This document shows, one piece after another, positions 1 to 10,028 of a DNA stretch of 42,600 bases. The DNA lies in the NCBI GenBank assembly GCA_003427395.1, contig BFEA01000174.1, forward strand, positions 679,036 through 721,635. The letters run 5' to 3'. The notes beneath the pieces were generated by a model. The model made no database searches and had not been told where the DNA came from. It saw only the letters and a list, made by a program, of their open reading frames with translations. This stretch comes from Chara braunii. Its lineage: Eukaryota; Streptophyta; Charophyceae; Charales; Characeae. Position numbers and translations under genes: made by a program. The first letter of the stretch is position 1, and each line of letters starts with the position of its first letter.

Positions 1-75
1 TTCTTCATACTATCAGCCTCGCTGCAGCCCAGCCAAAAAAACTCGGGGCTTGAAATCAGTCAAGTGTGACCGGCA

Positions 76-266
76 GAGGCGCTGCCGCATTACCGTAGCT
101 GTTTCGTGATCCGACTATACAACACTCGCCTTCTATAGACATCCACAATGGCGACTGTGGAGTACACAACNGAGGCGCTGCCGCATTACCGTAGCTGTTT
201 CGTGATCCGACTATACAACACTCGCCTTCTATAGACATCCACAATGGCGACTGTGGAGTACACAAC
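76..266. repeat. 95-bp duplication flanking a single N (assembly scar)
   Basis: Bases 76-170 and 172-266 are the same 95-bp sequence in direct orientation, separated only by one N at 171. An exact duplication with an N at the joint is the usual signature of two contig ends that overlap but were not merged. It is probably one locus counted twice, not a biological tandem repeat. Confidence 0.85.
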
Positions 267-1020
267 GGTGTAGTACCCATGAGCCCAACAAATCAGCAGT
301 TCTCCCAAACTTTTGCATATTATCGCCAAGAGCACCGATGCCTTAAGTTCGCTGCCCATTTGCAGAGAATGACAACTGTGCCGCTCGACAAAATCTGCAA
401 TTTACTGCTTTCAACCTGTTGCGCAATCCAAGCATAAGCCCCAACGCTCCAGTGGCAACACCCTGTTGCAACTACCAGTTGGCACCGAGCGAGCTACAAC
501 ACTTGTCTGAAGGAAAGTAGCAGTGATTCCATTTTGCAGTAGCATCTTCATTCATTTGCTCAATCAGTAGTGGTACTCAGCAATCCAACAACAGTGTTGG
601 TAGTGAACACAACAATATCAGATCTTGGAACACACCGTACCGTAGTGGCAAGTTGAAGGAATTCTCTGCCTTCTCGCCCTCATTTAAACCAACCATCACA
701 TGCCCCAATGGGCAGGCTCATACTTCAACTTCTCACAAAAAAATCGAGGTGACCCAACACTGCGCCTATTGCGGGTCCAACTCGCTACCTCCCTGCCAAT
801 CACAACATTTCGCACTGGCAGGAGCTCCTATCGTACACCCAGGCGAGTACCTCTGCTCCTCTTCTACCCTCTTGCTTTTTGTTCTCCCTGCCGCCTGCTT
901 AGCTTGAATTTGCCTTACTTTGACCTTCTCAATACGACGTGCTCGTAGGAGAGCATGGTAGCTACCTTGACTTGACACCACAACGAGCCTCTTTGTTAAG
1001 GAATGGTGAGATTGCACCTC
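267..1020. other. No gene recognised
   Basis: No domain, RNA gene or repeat is evident. The open frames here are short, overlap each other in several frames and have no recognisable motif. Confidence 0.6.
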
Positions 1021-2150
1021 CCCCTAATAAGTGGCTAGGTGCATTACCCCAACGGCAAGGGTCCTGATTGCGCTCGGTCGAGAACTGCTGCGATGACTCC
1101 GATGGCCAAGATAAAGATGCAGAACGCCTGGACTTCGGCTACTCCCATGAGCAGCAATGGCGATCTCCTGTGCATACTGAGTATGAATCATCCACTCGAA
1201 AATGAGAAGATACAGTCATACAAGAAGTCTGACTCCCAAGATGAGACCGACCTTCACAATCGAGCATGAGCAACGACTAGATGAGGAACTTGATTACGAG
1301 TAAGCCGGCGAGCACAACCATGGGAAACACCTTGATTGCGAATGTAAGGACGATGCTGCTGTCAGAAGGGCGGCGGCTGCGATCCCAATGGCCATTCGTC
1401 CCTCTCCCCCTCTTTCTCCTCTCCTATTTTGTTGCCGTTCGATATCCCGATTCTGGATAAAGACGATTGCCGAAGTTGTGCATAGAAGATGGCATGGTCA
1501 AACCTGAAAGGATGTTAAGTATGAAGATGGCGACTTTGGTCACGAAACAGGCCGGCTATTGTGAAGAAGACTAACTGAAAACACACGGGCAGTGACGGCC
1601 ACGGTCGAAAACAGGTTGTGCACGTGCGTGAGCGAAGGAGGAGAATCGCTACCACACACAACGCAAGGAACCCCTTCTGTGAGTAATCGAAGCGAGGTTA
1701 GTAGGAACTAACACGGACGTCCTTGATCCCTATTGCGAGTTTACCTTACCTGACTATACGTGCAATATGAGAATGAATCTACCGCTAAAACATGAACACC
1801 TTTGCTGCCATAAAGAGCACAATCTTCCTGATGAGCACAACGAGTACAACTGGCAGAAGCCCTGCGCTCAAGGAGACCCGGGTTATGAGCGTACTAGTGC
1901 CTTCAGTGATGCGCAACACTTGGTCGGTAGTTACGAGGGTGAAGTCGCTGTCGAGTGGAGGTTACTGGTATCCCGTTCAATGCTCCTCCCTCCCTCGCTT
2001 GCGCGAATACACGCTTTACCGCATCTGCCATACTGTCTCGATGGTGATAACCAAGATGATCACCGCAGGTGGTAACACAGTCGTAAGCAAAAGCCTTGTT
2101 GTCATGCACAGTCGGGGTCGGAGAAATCGAGCACAAATAGCGTCGGGATG
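1021..2150 (-). other. Scattered hydrophobic coding-like fragments on the minus strand
   Basis: I do not recognise a gene. On the minus strand several short, strongly hydrophobic stretches appear in different frames: about 2070-2010 (TTVLPPAVIILVITIETVW), 1885-1800 (containing LLPVVLVVLIRKIVLFM), 1320-1268 (VFPMVVLAGLLVIKFLI, then a stop) and 1160-1040 (containing GVAEVQAFCIFILAIGVIAA, then a stop). Each has the length and composition of one membrane helix. They could be remains of a multi-span membrane protein. The helix with a buried acidic residue is faintly like ATPase proteolipid subunits, but that likeness is weak. Chance hydrophobic frames are equally possible. Confidence 0.2.
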
Positions 2151-3051
2151 AGAAAGCGCAGCATACTTATTGAGAATGAATCTTCCAATAGAATGTGGAA
2201 AGACTCGTTACTACAGTAAATCCTTGTAGTAGTCCCGCAGCTCCTAGTTGCTGTACCGGCCGAACCCTCGCTCTTTTGAGAATTCTGGCGCGCCCAATCG
2301 ATTCGCAATACTTCAAAACCCCTAGTTAGAATCTTTCCTCGATTGATTTAATTAAGAAACGAGTGAGATAAAAGATTCTCACTCCCGTTTCCTCTCTCCT
2401 TCTTCCGCCTCGTCTTATCCGCGCACTTGCTACTTCATCCACTTCCTACTCTACTCACTTATCGGCCAAACCGAGTCCAGATTCGCGTTCGCCCGCGTCA
2501 AAACCCCCCGTGTGCCATCTCTCCCTGCTTGATTTCGTTAGGAATCAAGTACTAAGTTATAACTCTTCCCCCTTCGCCATGTCCACTCTCCTCTCCGCCT
2601 TCGTAACTTTCCCGTTTTTCCTTCATGCACCTGGACATGATTCCAACCCGGTTCAAGCATTCCCTTCAGTCCCACCTACGCTGCTGCTTTTACCGCCCTC
2701 TCCTTGCAGTATCAATTTTGCCTTCATCCCCATCTTCTTCCTTGTTCGTGTCGCCTTCTCCTTTCCTGCCCTCTCCCTCCTTCTTTCTCCCACTCACTTT
2801 CTTCGTTGTTTCCCCCGACATCCGCTCTCCTCCGCTCGTTACTGCATAGCGCCGCCGTTCGCGTTCTTACATAGCGCCACTTAGTACTACGTTAACCTGA
2901 TAACAACTCAGCTTCGAATCGGCTTCGATACACGACCCTCTGTCGAACCAACGCCCTCCTGGTATCTCCCGCGGCATGCGCAGACAGTCCATCGATTGCT
3001 GCTTCTGGCTAGGCTTCGCGCCACTCAGCCATTCCGCAAGGTGGGGGACGT
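2151..3051. other. Pyrimidine-rich non-coding stretch with one hairpin
   Basis: From about 2390 to 2870 the plus strand is strongly C/T-rich, which creates long open frames of low complexity that I do not accept as genes. At 2356-2391 there is an imperfect hairpin, with arms GAAACGAGTGAGA and TCTCACTCCCGTTTC around an 8-base loop. Nothing else is recognised. Confidence 0.5.
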
Positions 3052-3213
3052 GAACCAACTATCTGACGGTTCAATTAGTCTGTCACCCCTATTCCCAAGT
3101 CCGACGAAACATCTCCAACTATCCTGAGGGAAACTTCAGAGGAAGCCAGCTACTAGACGGTTCGATTAGTCTGTCGACCCTATTCCCAAGTCCGACGAAA
3201 CAGCTCCAGCTAC

Positions 3214-3248
<35 letters not shown>

Positions 3249-3290
3249 CGGTTCGAGTAGTCTGTCGCCCCTATTCCCAAGTCCGACGAA
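3052..3290. repeat. 91-bp tandem repeat, about 2.6 copies
   Basis: Units begin at 3065, 3156 and 3247 with GACGGTTC, so the period is exactly 91 bp. Each unit contains CCCTATTCCCAAGTCCGACG. The third unit breaks off near 3290, and a partial tail of an earlier unit precedes the first. The copies differ at scattered positions. No function is visible. Confidence 0.9.
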
Positions 3291-3819
3291 CGATTTGTGC
3301 GTCAGTTATGTTGTGCGGTACTTCGGAGCACCTCGCAGGCTATGCCTTGCCCAAGCACAATTCACCATCTTTCGGGTCCCACGGGCATGCTCACACTCAA
3401 TCCTCTCACGACAGATTGTGGTTGGTGGGCGGCGCGCTTGTAGGGGTTCTTGCTGCTCAGGTTTCATCTGTCTTGCGGGCTGTGCACCCGCTGACTATCA
3501 CACACATTGATCCCTTGTCCATGTTCAAGGTGGGTAGGACAGTGGACTTTCGTTAGCATCACGAACATGCAGGAACGGGAGGCGTATGCTCAAGGCTCTC
3601 GACTGCCGTGACCGCCACCTCGTGGGGTGGGGTTCTATTGCTCTTTCATTGTAAAGTCGGTTGCAGCAGTTCATGCGGCCTGCACCCTACTTATAGTCAA
3701 GGGAGGTGGTGTCGCAATCATCACTGGCACCCACCCCCGTTGACTGCGGATGCACGACTGCCCTCCACCCACTTCTTTGCTGTTCGTACCGGAGCCAGCT
3801 TTCTGGCGCGATCAAAGAT
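3291..3819. other. No gene recognised
   Basis: Overlapping short frames without motifs. The stretch ends in a T-run and an A-rich segment that lead into the dispersed repeat S. Confidence 0.5.
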
Positions 3820-4790
3820 GAAAATTTTTTTTTATTATGAATGAAGAAATAAAATTAGAGGTAAAAATAAAAATAAAAACGAGTCAAAAACAAAGTCAGT
3901 GGGACCGACGATCCGTTGGCACTCTTCTTCTCGCCAGTCGGACCCACGCCCAGACCCGTTTAGCAAAACCAAGGGGGATAGTCCCATAAGACCCTCGACC
4001 CCTCAGCCTCCGCCAGTCACGCTCCTTTTTCTCCATCATCGCTTGCTGACCTCGAACCCCAAACCTATCGCCTGAAAGTCTCGTACTGTAACCAATAGAG
4101 CTAAGCCCAAACCTGAGTTAGGTAGGCGCTTACATATGAATAGTTGCAGTACTGTAATTAGCTCTACCTACACAAACTAAGCCTTTGCCTTGGCCTATCG
4201 GCCAACCTCCTGGTCGTCAGAAACGTCGAGACGCCACCTGCGCCGAGGATCGTAGCCTTCTAGTATCTTGGTCGTCAGGTGCTTGGCATATTTTTGTCGA
4301 TCTTTCGACTTTTTCCCCATTCTAGGTTTGCCAACGCCACGCCTTTCGATGCGTTGTTCAACATAAACTTCCCGCCTGTGCGCAAGGTAAAGTTTTTATC
4401 CTCTTCACGCCGTGTCCCGCCAGAGGCCGAACTAGTTACGAAGTAAATCTAGCCTTTATAAAATAAAAGAAGAATATAATCAACAAAAAAAATACAAAAG
4501 GGAGAGTAACCGGGCCTCACGGCTTTGGCGCCATTTCGCTAGCCTAGTATTGTCGATGACTACCGGCCACCTCACAATGCCGCCACACAATAATGCGAGC
4601 CCCACACACTCTTTCTCTGGCCATATTCGATTCAGAGTTTCGCCAAGAGCGAGGCTGCCGCGATAAGCGCCCTGACGGGATTTACCTCATCAGCGCATTT
4701 CATTGATCAAGGACGCACCCAGTGCGACCTTTAAAAAGGACGGCAAATACCCTTGTAAGGGTGTTTGCTACGACAACGCAACAAGGAAGA
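3820..4790 (+). repeat. Dispersed repeat 'S', copy 1
   Basis: This segment resembles 22060-23001 in the same orientation. Shared landmarks in the same order are an A-rich start, GGGGGATAGTCCCA (about 3973 and 22190), GACCTCGA/GGCCTCGA with a following AAGTC/AAGT, and at the far end TACCCTTGTAAGGGT followed by a CGACAACGC block. The middle is strongly diverged. No protein is recognised, and edges are approximate. Confidence 0.6.
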
Positions 4791-6189
4791 AGTCGAAGAT
4801 GACAGAGAGACGAGCGAGGCACAACAAAGAACGGATAGCTCGTGCGATTCTCTATAGAATCAAGAGAGGGAAGACTCGTTCTCGGGTTTTTGGCCCCAGG
4901 CGAAACTGAATCCGTGGTCAGTTTTAGAAGAAATTCCGTAGGTTAGGAGTTAGTAGTAAAAATTGGCTGCGCAAGAGTGTCGGAAAGGATATGGTGCGGA
5001 GCCGGAGTTAGCACATCTCATCCATTTCACGACCGTTTTTGTTGATCTAAGTTGCCAAGTTGGGGTTTCGTGGCAATGCGAGATGAATGGCGAGGTAAGT
5101 TTAGCTATAGGATCAGTAGGATAAGAGGTAGATAGAAGAAAGTGTGCATGGAAAAGTTGAGGAAAGAGAAATAACGAGAATAAAAATGAGTCTCTTTAAA
5201 TTTTTGACGGATTTTAGCGAAATAAGAGGCTAAACAAAAGTTTTGGATCGATGAGAGTTGAGTGGCCGCGCCAGATTTTGAATCTGGGCGGCGGATTTAT
5301 TGATATAAGGTTCAGGTGCTGCGTGATGAAGGAGCTTTGAAACAACAAATCTATCTTTCCGTGTTCTTGTGGGAGATTCATTCTCACTTTAAGGAAAGCG
5401 AGCGGGGTACGATTGTATAGAGGGCCAAGCAGTGTGTGCGCCCGACTCCAATCTAGTGCTGATCTCGCTGCACTATGTGTTCTCTATCAAGGTGTCGCTG
5501 CTTTTCAAGTTCAAATTTGTGGCCATGATCATGATGTTACAGATCGCTTCCTTCTGGTTGTTATCTGTCATAGCCCGCTAGTGATTGAGTGGCTATCTGC
5601 GGGCGTTCGTTAAGGACGCATTGCTGCCCATTGTCCCCATGATCGCCCTGGTCCCCACATCGTCGTGCTCTTAACGGGAGAAGCGCTCGGTGGGCATTGA
5701 GTCTTCTCGGGTTTTGAGGGAAGATCCGTTTTTCTAAGCAGCAACACGCACGGGAGAAGGGGAAGAACGAGGAGAAGGGGAAGAGCGAGAAGAAGGGGGG
5801 GACAATAAACTTACCTGACCAGATCTTGCACTAGGTTCATTAAAGGTTACAGAGGGAGGGTATGCTTGAAAAAAATCGAAGGAGAAAGAGTGCTCTAATG
5901 TCGAATGTTGATAAAGCTTGATCCCAAAGTACAACAACTGGGCTTGTGAGCTATTGCGATATTGTCCAATAGGACGCTACAGCTACTAGATTCACTTGAG
6001 CGCAGGGCTGCACGAGCGAGGGTCTGAGTTCATAAGATCACTACCCGCTCGCTCATTTGGGTACTGCTGCATGCTGTGCGTTTTACTGCTAATGCAACCG
6101 TGCTTATGGATGAGAAATCTTCGTAGCCCAACTTGGGAATTTTGTTGATGGTAGTAACTGCTCACCACACGGAGGTGTTAATTTCCTCA
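4791..6189. other. No gene recognised
   Basis: No motif-bearing frame. A purine-rich stretch at about 5750-5805 consists of short imperfect GGAGAAGGGGAAGA-type repeats. The 5 bases CCTCA at 6185-6189 are the proposed left target-site copy of the outer X element. Confidence 0.5.
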
Positions 6190-6569
6190 CGATCCGAAGA
6201 AGGCAAGCTACTACTGTTCGGGCGGTGATCCTGCCGCCGCTGATATGTTCTAGCAGCTATCGCCAGGGAAGTCTGAACTTGATGCCCACTCGCCTACCAC
6301 CAATAAACCATTGGGGCCCGTACCTGCCCAATGTGGGGATCAACAAAATAAGAGTCTGGGGCTGCCTTTTGTTGCTGATCGAGATTCAATACTGTTGCGG
6401 AAAGGCTTCAAACTGCAAACAACTGAGCTCCATGACATAGCTTGACTACATTTTCGCTGCGCACTTACCACACATTAGCTTGGCCGGTGTGACACTCACC
6501 TCATCAACTTGCGTAGCAACAGGCCAGTCGTGAAGCTGCAAGCCTAGTCATTGGCCGACGTGATGATCG

Positions 6570-7060
6570 TCCTACTATATGAAAGTAGTTGGAGGCAAGC
6601 CATGACGTTGCGGACTCACCTATAGCCATCGCACTGAACGTCACGAGCGTTGTGGGGTGATCGAGATTGTTGTAGAGGGACTTTGCCGCGAGCAGAAGGA
6701 TCGCTAGAGAGTCAACAATTGGCAGTTTGACTTCAGTTGACCATCCTCACTATGTTTGGCCATCATTGCGGGGCCCTCGGGCACATCAAGGTTTCAACGT
6801 CCTGTCACGCGAGTCTGAGTGCACCATTCTTGAATCTCAGTGACTTAATTTCTCTCCTTCTGCCCTTCTTATTCTAAGTCTAGTCTATTGGTTCTGAGAG
6901 GAAGGCGGCAGGCGAGATCGCAACCCGAAATCCGTGCCAAGGCCTCTGTGGGAGGTTGCCCCACCAATTGTGGGAGCTCTGTCGGAACCTAGGCGAGGTT
7001 CTTGAGGCAGGGAACTGAGTGGTAATCATCATCTTCTTCTATAAACCAAGTTAAAACCCT
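6570..7060 (+). repeat. X left block, conserved between the two X copies
   Basis: This block reads in the same order as the reverse complement of about 18860-18400. Shared landmarks include CATTGCGGGGCCCTC, CTAAGTCTAGTCTATTGG, GGGAGCTCTG and GGAACCTAGGCG. The two copies have diverged by many substitutions and small indels. I see no open frame that both copies share, so conservation by protein coding is unlikely. Confidence 0.75.
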
Positions 7061-7277
7061 TACCTGTACATCTTGCTACAATTTGACCGAGTATACTGCA
7101 TGCATCCCTATTTAATTTATGTTTGACTTTCTTGACTTAAATAAGAGCTAAGCAAAGGAATGCATGCCCAATGTCAGGTTATTTTTGTCGCTTGTCTGAA
7201 TTCAGATTGAAAAAGGGTTGTGAATTGGGGGACTGTGGGAGGTGGTTTTGCTTGCGATTGTCTAGGTCAACCAAAGA

Positions 7278-8055
7278 CTGGGCTTAGTTTCTGAGTTGAA
7301 TGGCCCATGCTATGTTTATTTTGACTGCCTGGAGGACCAGACTTTGTTCCTAAGTTGGATGGTCTGGTTGCTCTTACTTGCGAGGGATGCCTGCGAATGC
7401 GTTTTTAGGGACCAAGTTTTGTTTCTATGTTGAATGGTTTGGTTGCCTTGGTTTATTTTGGGATTTTCAGAGTGGGACTGGGCTTTACTTCTAAGTTGAA
7501 TGGCCCTGTCTCCTTGTGTTTCTTTATCGTTTCAAAAAGGGAGGCTTGAGCTTTGTTTCTAAGTTGAATGACTCAAACTACCTTCCGTTTATTATGAGGA
7601 TATCAGGTAAAGGAGCAGGCTTAGTTCTTAAGTTGAATGGTTTGGTCTGGAGCCATGCACACGTTGGAATCAAGGAATAGGTTTATATATACTCTATTAT
7701 TACTATACTATATAAACAGGCTAGTCAAACTTTGTTTTTAAGTTGAATGGTCTGACTATAGCTTATCATAATGAAGAGAGTATTAATTAAGAATATTAAT
7801 TGGTGGTAAGAAGGGGCAGGTTGAACTTTGTTTCTAAGTTCAATGGTTCAGTCCTATGCTACCTTAAAAGACTAAGTGCAAAAAGGTTTATATAGCTTGG
7901 CTACTTAAACAGTTCAGGGCGACCAGGCTTTGTTTCTAAGTTGAATGGCCTAGTCACACGCCCAAAGAAGAGAAAAGTACTAGTGTCCTGTGTTTATGTA
8001 TATTCAATGGCCAAGCTAGACTTTGTTTCTAAGTTAATTGGTCTAGCTTTACGCC
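7278..8055 (+). repeat. Array of ten hairpins with conserved loop and variable complementary arms
   Basis: Ten units spaced 59-110 bp carry a 19-base core close to TTTGTTTCTAAGTTGAATG, starting at 7284, 7343, 7418, 7484, 7552, 7621, 7731, 7827, 7929 and 8022. In most units the flanks are inverted repeats whose sequence differs between units: ACCAGAC/GTCTGGT (7336-7342, 7362-7368), TAGTCAAAC/GTCTGACTA (7722-7730, 7750-7758), GACCAGGC/GCCTAGTC (7921-7928, 7948-7955) and AAGCTAGAC/GTCTAGCTT (8013-8021, 8041-8049). The unit at 7621 pairs poorly. The array belongs to X. Confidence 0.9.
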
Positions 8056-8197
8056 CTATCTAAGCTGGGTATAAGGGATAAAACATATAAAAGTTCTATG
8101 AACTATTGTTGACAAGGTTTAACCTTGGGACTGGGTGAGAGTACTTAAGTGGCATATTGCGCAGCCACACAGGCCTGCAGGGCCCGACCAGCGTTCT

Positions 8198-8335
8198 CAG
8201 CCTAAAAACCTGAAAACAAGGGCTTACAAGCCCTGTGTCGTTTCAGCCTCAAAGCCTGAAAACAAGGGCCTACAGGCCTTGTGTCGTTTCAGCCTAAAAG
8301 CCTGAAAACAAGGGCCTATAGGCCCTGTGTCGTTT
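8198..8335 (+). repeat. Three 46-bp tandem units in gypsy-1 U3
   Basis: Units begin at 8198, 8244 and 8290 with CAGCCT. Each contains a palindromic segment such as GGGCTTACAAGCCC or GGGCCTATAGGCCC, and a second weaker inverted repeat around AGCCTGAAAA. The 3' LTR near 24579 has only about one unit, so copy number varies between the two LTRs of one element. Confidence 0.9.
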
Positions 8336-8559
8336 CAGCCTAAAAAGGGCCCTCCAGGCCCCGAGTCTTTTCAGCTTGAAACGAAGGGCCATTTTCAGGC
8401 CCTCATAAGATCGACCTGCCCTGAAACTTAGGCACTAGACCAGGGTTTTAGCACAGGCCATTTTGGGCCTGTTTCCAAGACAACCTTTGTTTGAACTTCA
8501 ACACCACGGTCTGGCACGTTTTGGCATTGGCAAGAGCAGTCTCCTAGACGGGCCAGCAC

Positions 8560-8567
8560 TATATAAG
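8560..8567 (+). promoter_or_regulatory. TATA box in gypsy-1 LTR
   Basis: TATATAAG follows GGGCCAGCAC, in the middle of the LTR where the U3 promoter is expected. The 3' LTR has TAAATAAG at the equivalent place (24832-24839). This is a plausible RNA polymerase II start region; no transcription start can be read from the sequence. Confidence 0.55.
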
Positions 8568-9324
8568 ACATGCCCGCCCTGCAGGCTGCAGGCAGTCACA
8601 AGGTAGTTCATAGGGACTTCCCAGGCACTTCACATGCAGGAGGCAGGAGGCAGTCTTTAGGATTTGGCAGCAGCACTCTGGAGGAGCGTTGTAGTAGTAG
8701 TAGTAGCGTTAGCAGTAGTCTTCAGCGTTGGGCGCTATTAGGAGCTAGAGTAGCATTGGAGAGAGAGAGATGGTTGGCGGAGGCCAGGGAGACTTACCTG
8801 TGGCGCCATAGCTCCAGCTTCGTCTTCGATGTACCTGCGACAAGGTGCCACCTTCACAGGTTAGTACCGGACTGAGAGAGAGAGAGAGAGTTCTTCTTCT
8901 TCCTCTTCTAAGTCCACCATCTCTCCCTCACCCTCTTCCCACCTGTCTTCTCAGTATCTGCAGACTACTAGAGAGCAACTAGAGAGAGAGAGAGAGAGAT
9001 TGGGACTTAACGACATTTGGATCCATACTCCTTATTGGGACTGAGACATTGGACGACGGATTATTTGGGAAATTGGGACCTATACCAAAGACTTGGTGTT
9101 GACGACATTCCCATCTTCCCCTCTTCTTCGTCTAACCCCCCTCTTCTTCCTGTGTGAGCGCCAGGCCCCTTCACACCATGGAATGATGATGATGTATGTT
9201 TGGTCTGCATTGCAACATTGATTGTTCGAATCATTGGTATATTAGCCTTTCGCTGCGCTATCTTGTACTATGTGAGAGAGGTCGGTTCTTGTTCTGGTCT
9301 GCACCGTTACAGTATGCGACAGTT

Positions 9325-9342
9325 TGGTGTCACAACAGACCT
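9325..9342 (+). promoter_or_regulatory. Candidate primer-binding site of gypsy-1
   Basis: Three bases after the LTR end at 9321, the sequence TGGTGTCACAACAGAC begins with the TGG expected opposite the CCA end of a tRNA. The position is right for minus-strand priming. I cannot name the tRNA. Confidence 0.5.
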
Positions 9343-10028
9343 CTCAATTAGAGGATTTGCCCAATCAAGGAGCCTACTTGAGTTATTGATCGATTGATAG
9401 TCTGATGATTGTTTAATTGATTGAATCAAGTAGGACCCCGTTAAATCTCTGCAATTTTTTTTTTTCTCTTCTCCGATTTGTTTTGTCTAGCGACAAATAT
9501 CCAAAAAATTCTGATATTAGCATCTCGTTTTTCATTTTTTTCTTTTGCAACAAATATCAGGAAATTTTTGATTTTAGAATTTCGTTTTCTGGGCATATTA
9601 GGTTGACGGTAGAGGTTGTCATGTTCTCGGAAACTGGTTCGTTTTTGAAAATCGAATCTCCATTCTATCAACCAATTTTTTTTTCAAGATCGTAAATTTT
9701 TTTGAAAGCCGAAACTTTGCGGAACCTTGCCTAGATCTCGCTCATAGTCCTCCTCTCAAATGCCTCACTCATAGCAGATCGACAGATATACAAAAAAGAA
9801 AAAAAGAGGGGGCTGATCCTCTTCTTTTATTTTTTATTTTTTATTTTATGTTATTCTGTTGATTAGGACTGGGAGGACAGTACAGTTTGGTTGGTTACCT
9901 TCCTGCGTTTTCCCTCCCACCCAACCCTTTGCCTGCATTCCCTGTTTGGTAAGTGCCACATCAGCAGTGCAATGGCAGCAACAGTGCCACGTCAGGCACT
10001 GCGTCAGCAGTGCCACGTCAGCAGTACC
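9343..10028 (+). other. Gypsy-1 untranslated leader
   Basis: A T-rich leader between the primer-binding site and gag. It holds poly-T runs (9455, 9536, 9676) and, at about 9955-10045, several GCCAC(G/A)TCAGCA-type short repeats. The open frames here are low complexity on both strands and are not accepted as genes. Confidence 0.5.

Larger units (their letters stand above)
8148..9321 (+). repeat. Gypsy-1 5' LTR
   Basis: This repeat matches 24525-25897 from GGCATA(T/C)TGCGCAGCC to the terminal GCGACA. The 3' copy starts TGTGGC and the 5' copy AGTGGC, so the exact start is uncertain by 2 bp. The end is CA. Inside are 46-bp repeats, a TATA box, a GTA microsatellite (about 8693-8725) and GA microsatellites near 8873 and 8980. 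Confidence 0.9.

Noticed and set aside
2510-2884. 124-codon frame on the plus strand
   Set aside because: Low-complexity Pro/Ser/Leu/Phe translation of a pyrimidine-rich tract without any motif.
4703-4909. 68-aa basic frame as a small nucleic-acid-binding protein
   Set aside because: It starts inside repeat S and continues into unrelated sequence; the Arg/Lys richness comes from AGA/AAG-rich DNA.
9417-9695. 92-codon frame in the gypsy-1 leader
   Set aside because: Poly-T-derived Phe-rich sequence with an equally long frame on the other strand; leader region of a retrotransposon.
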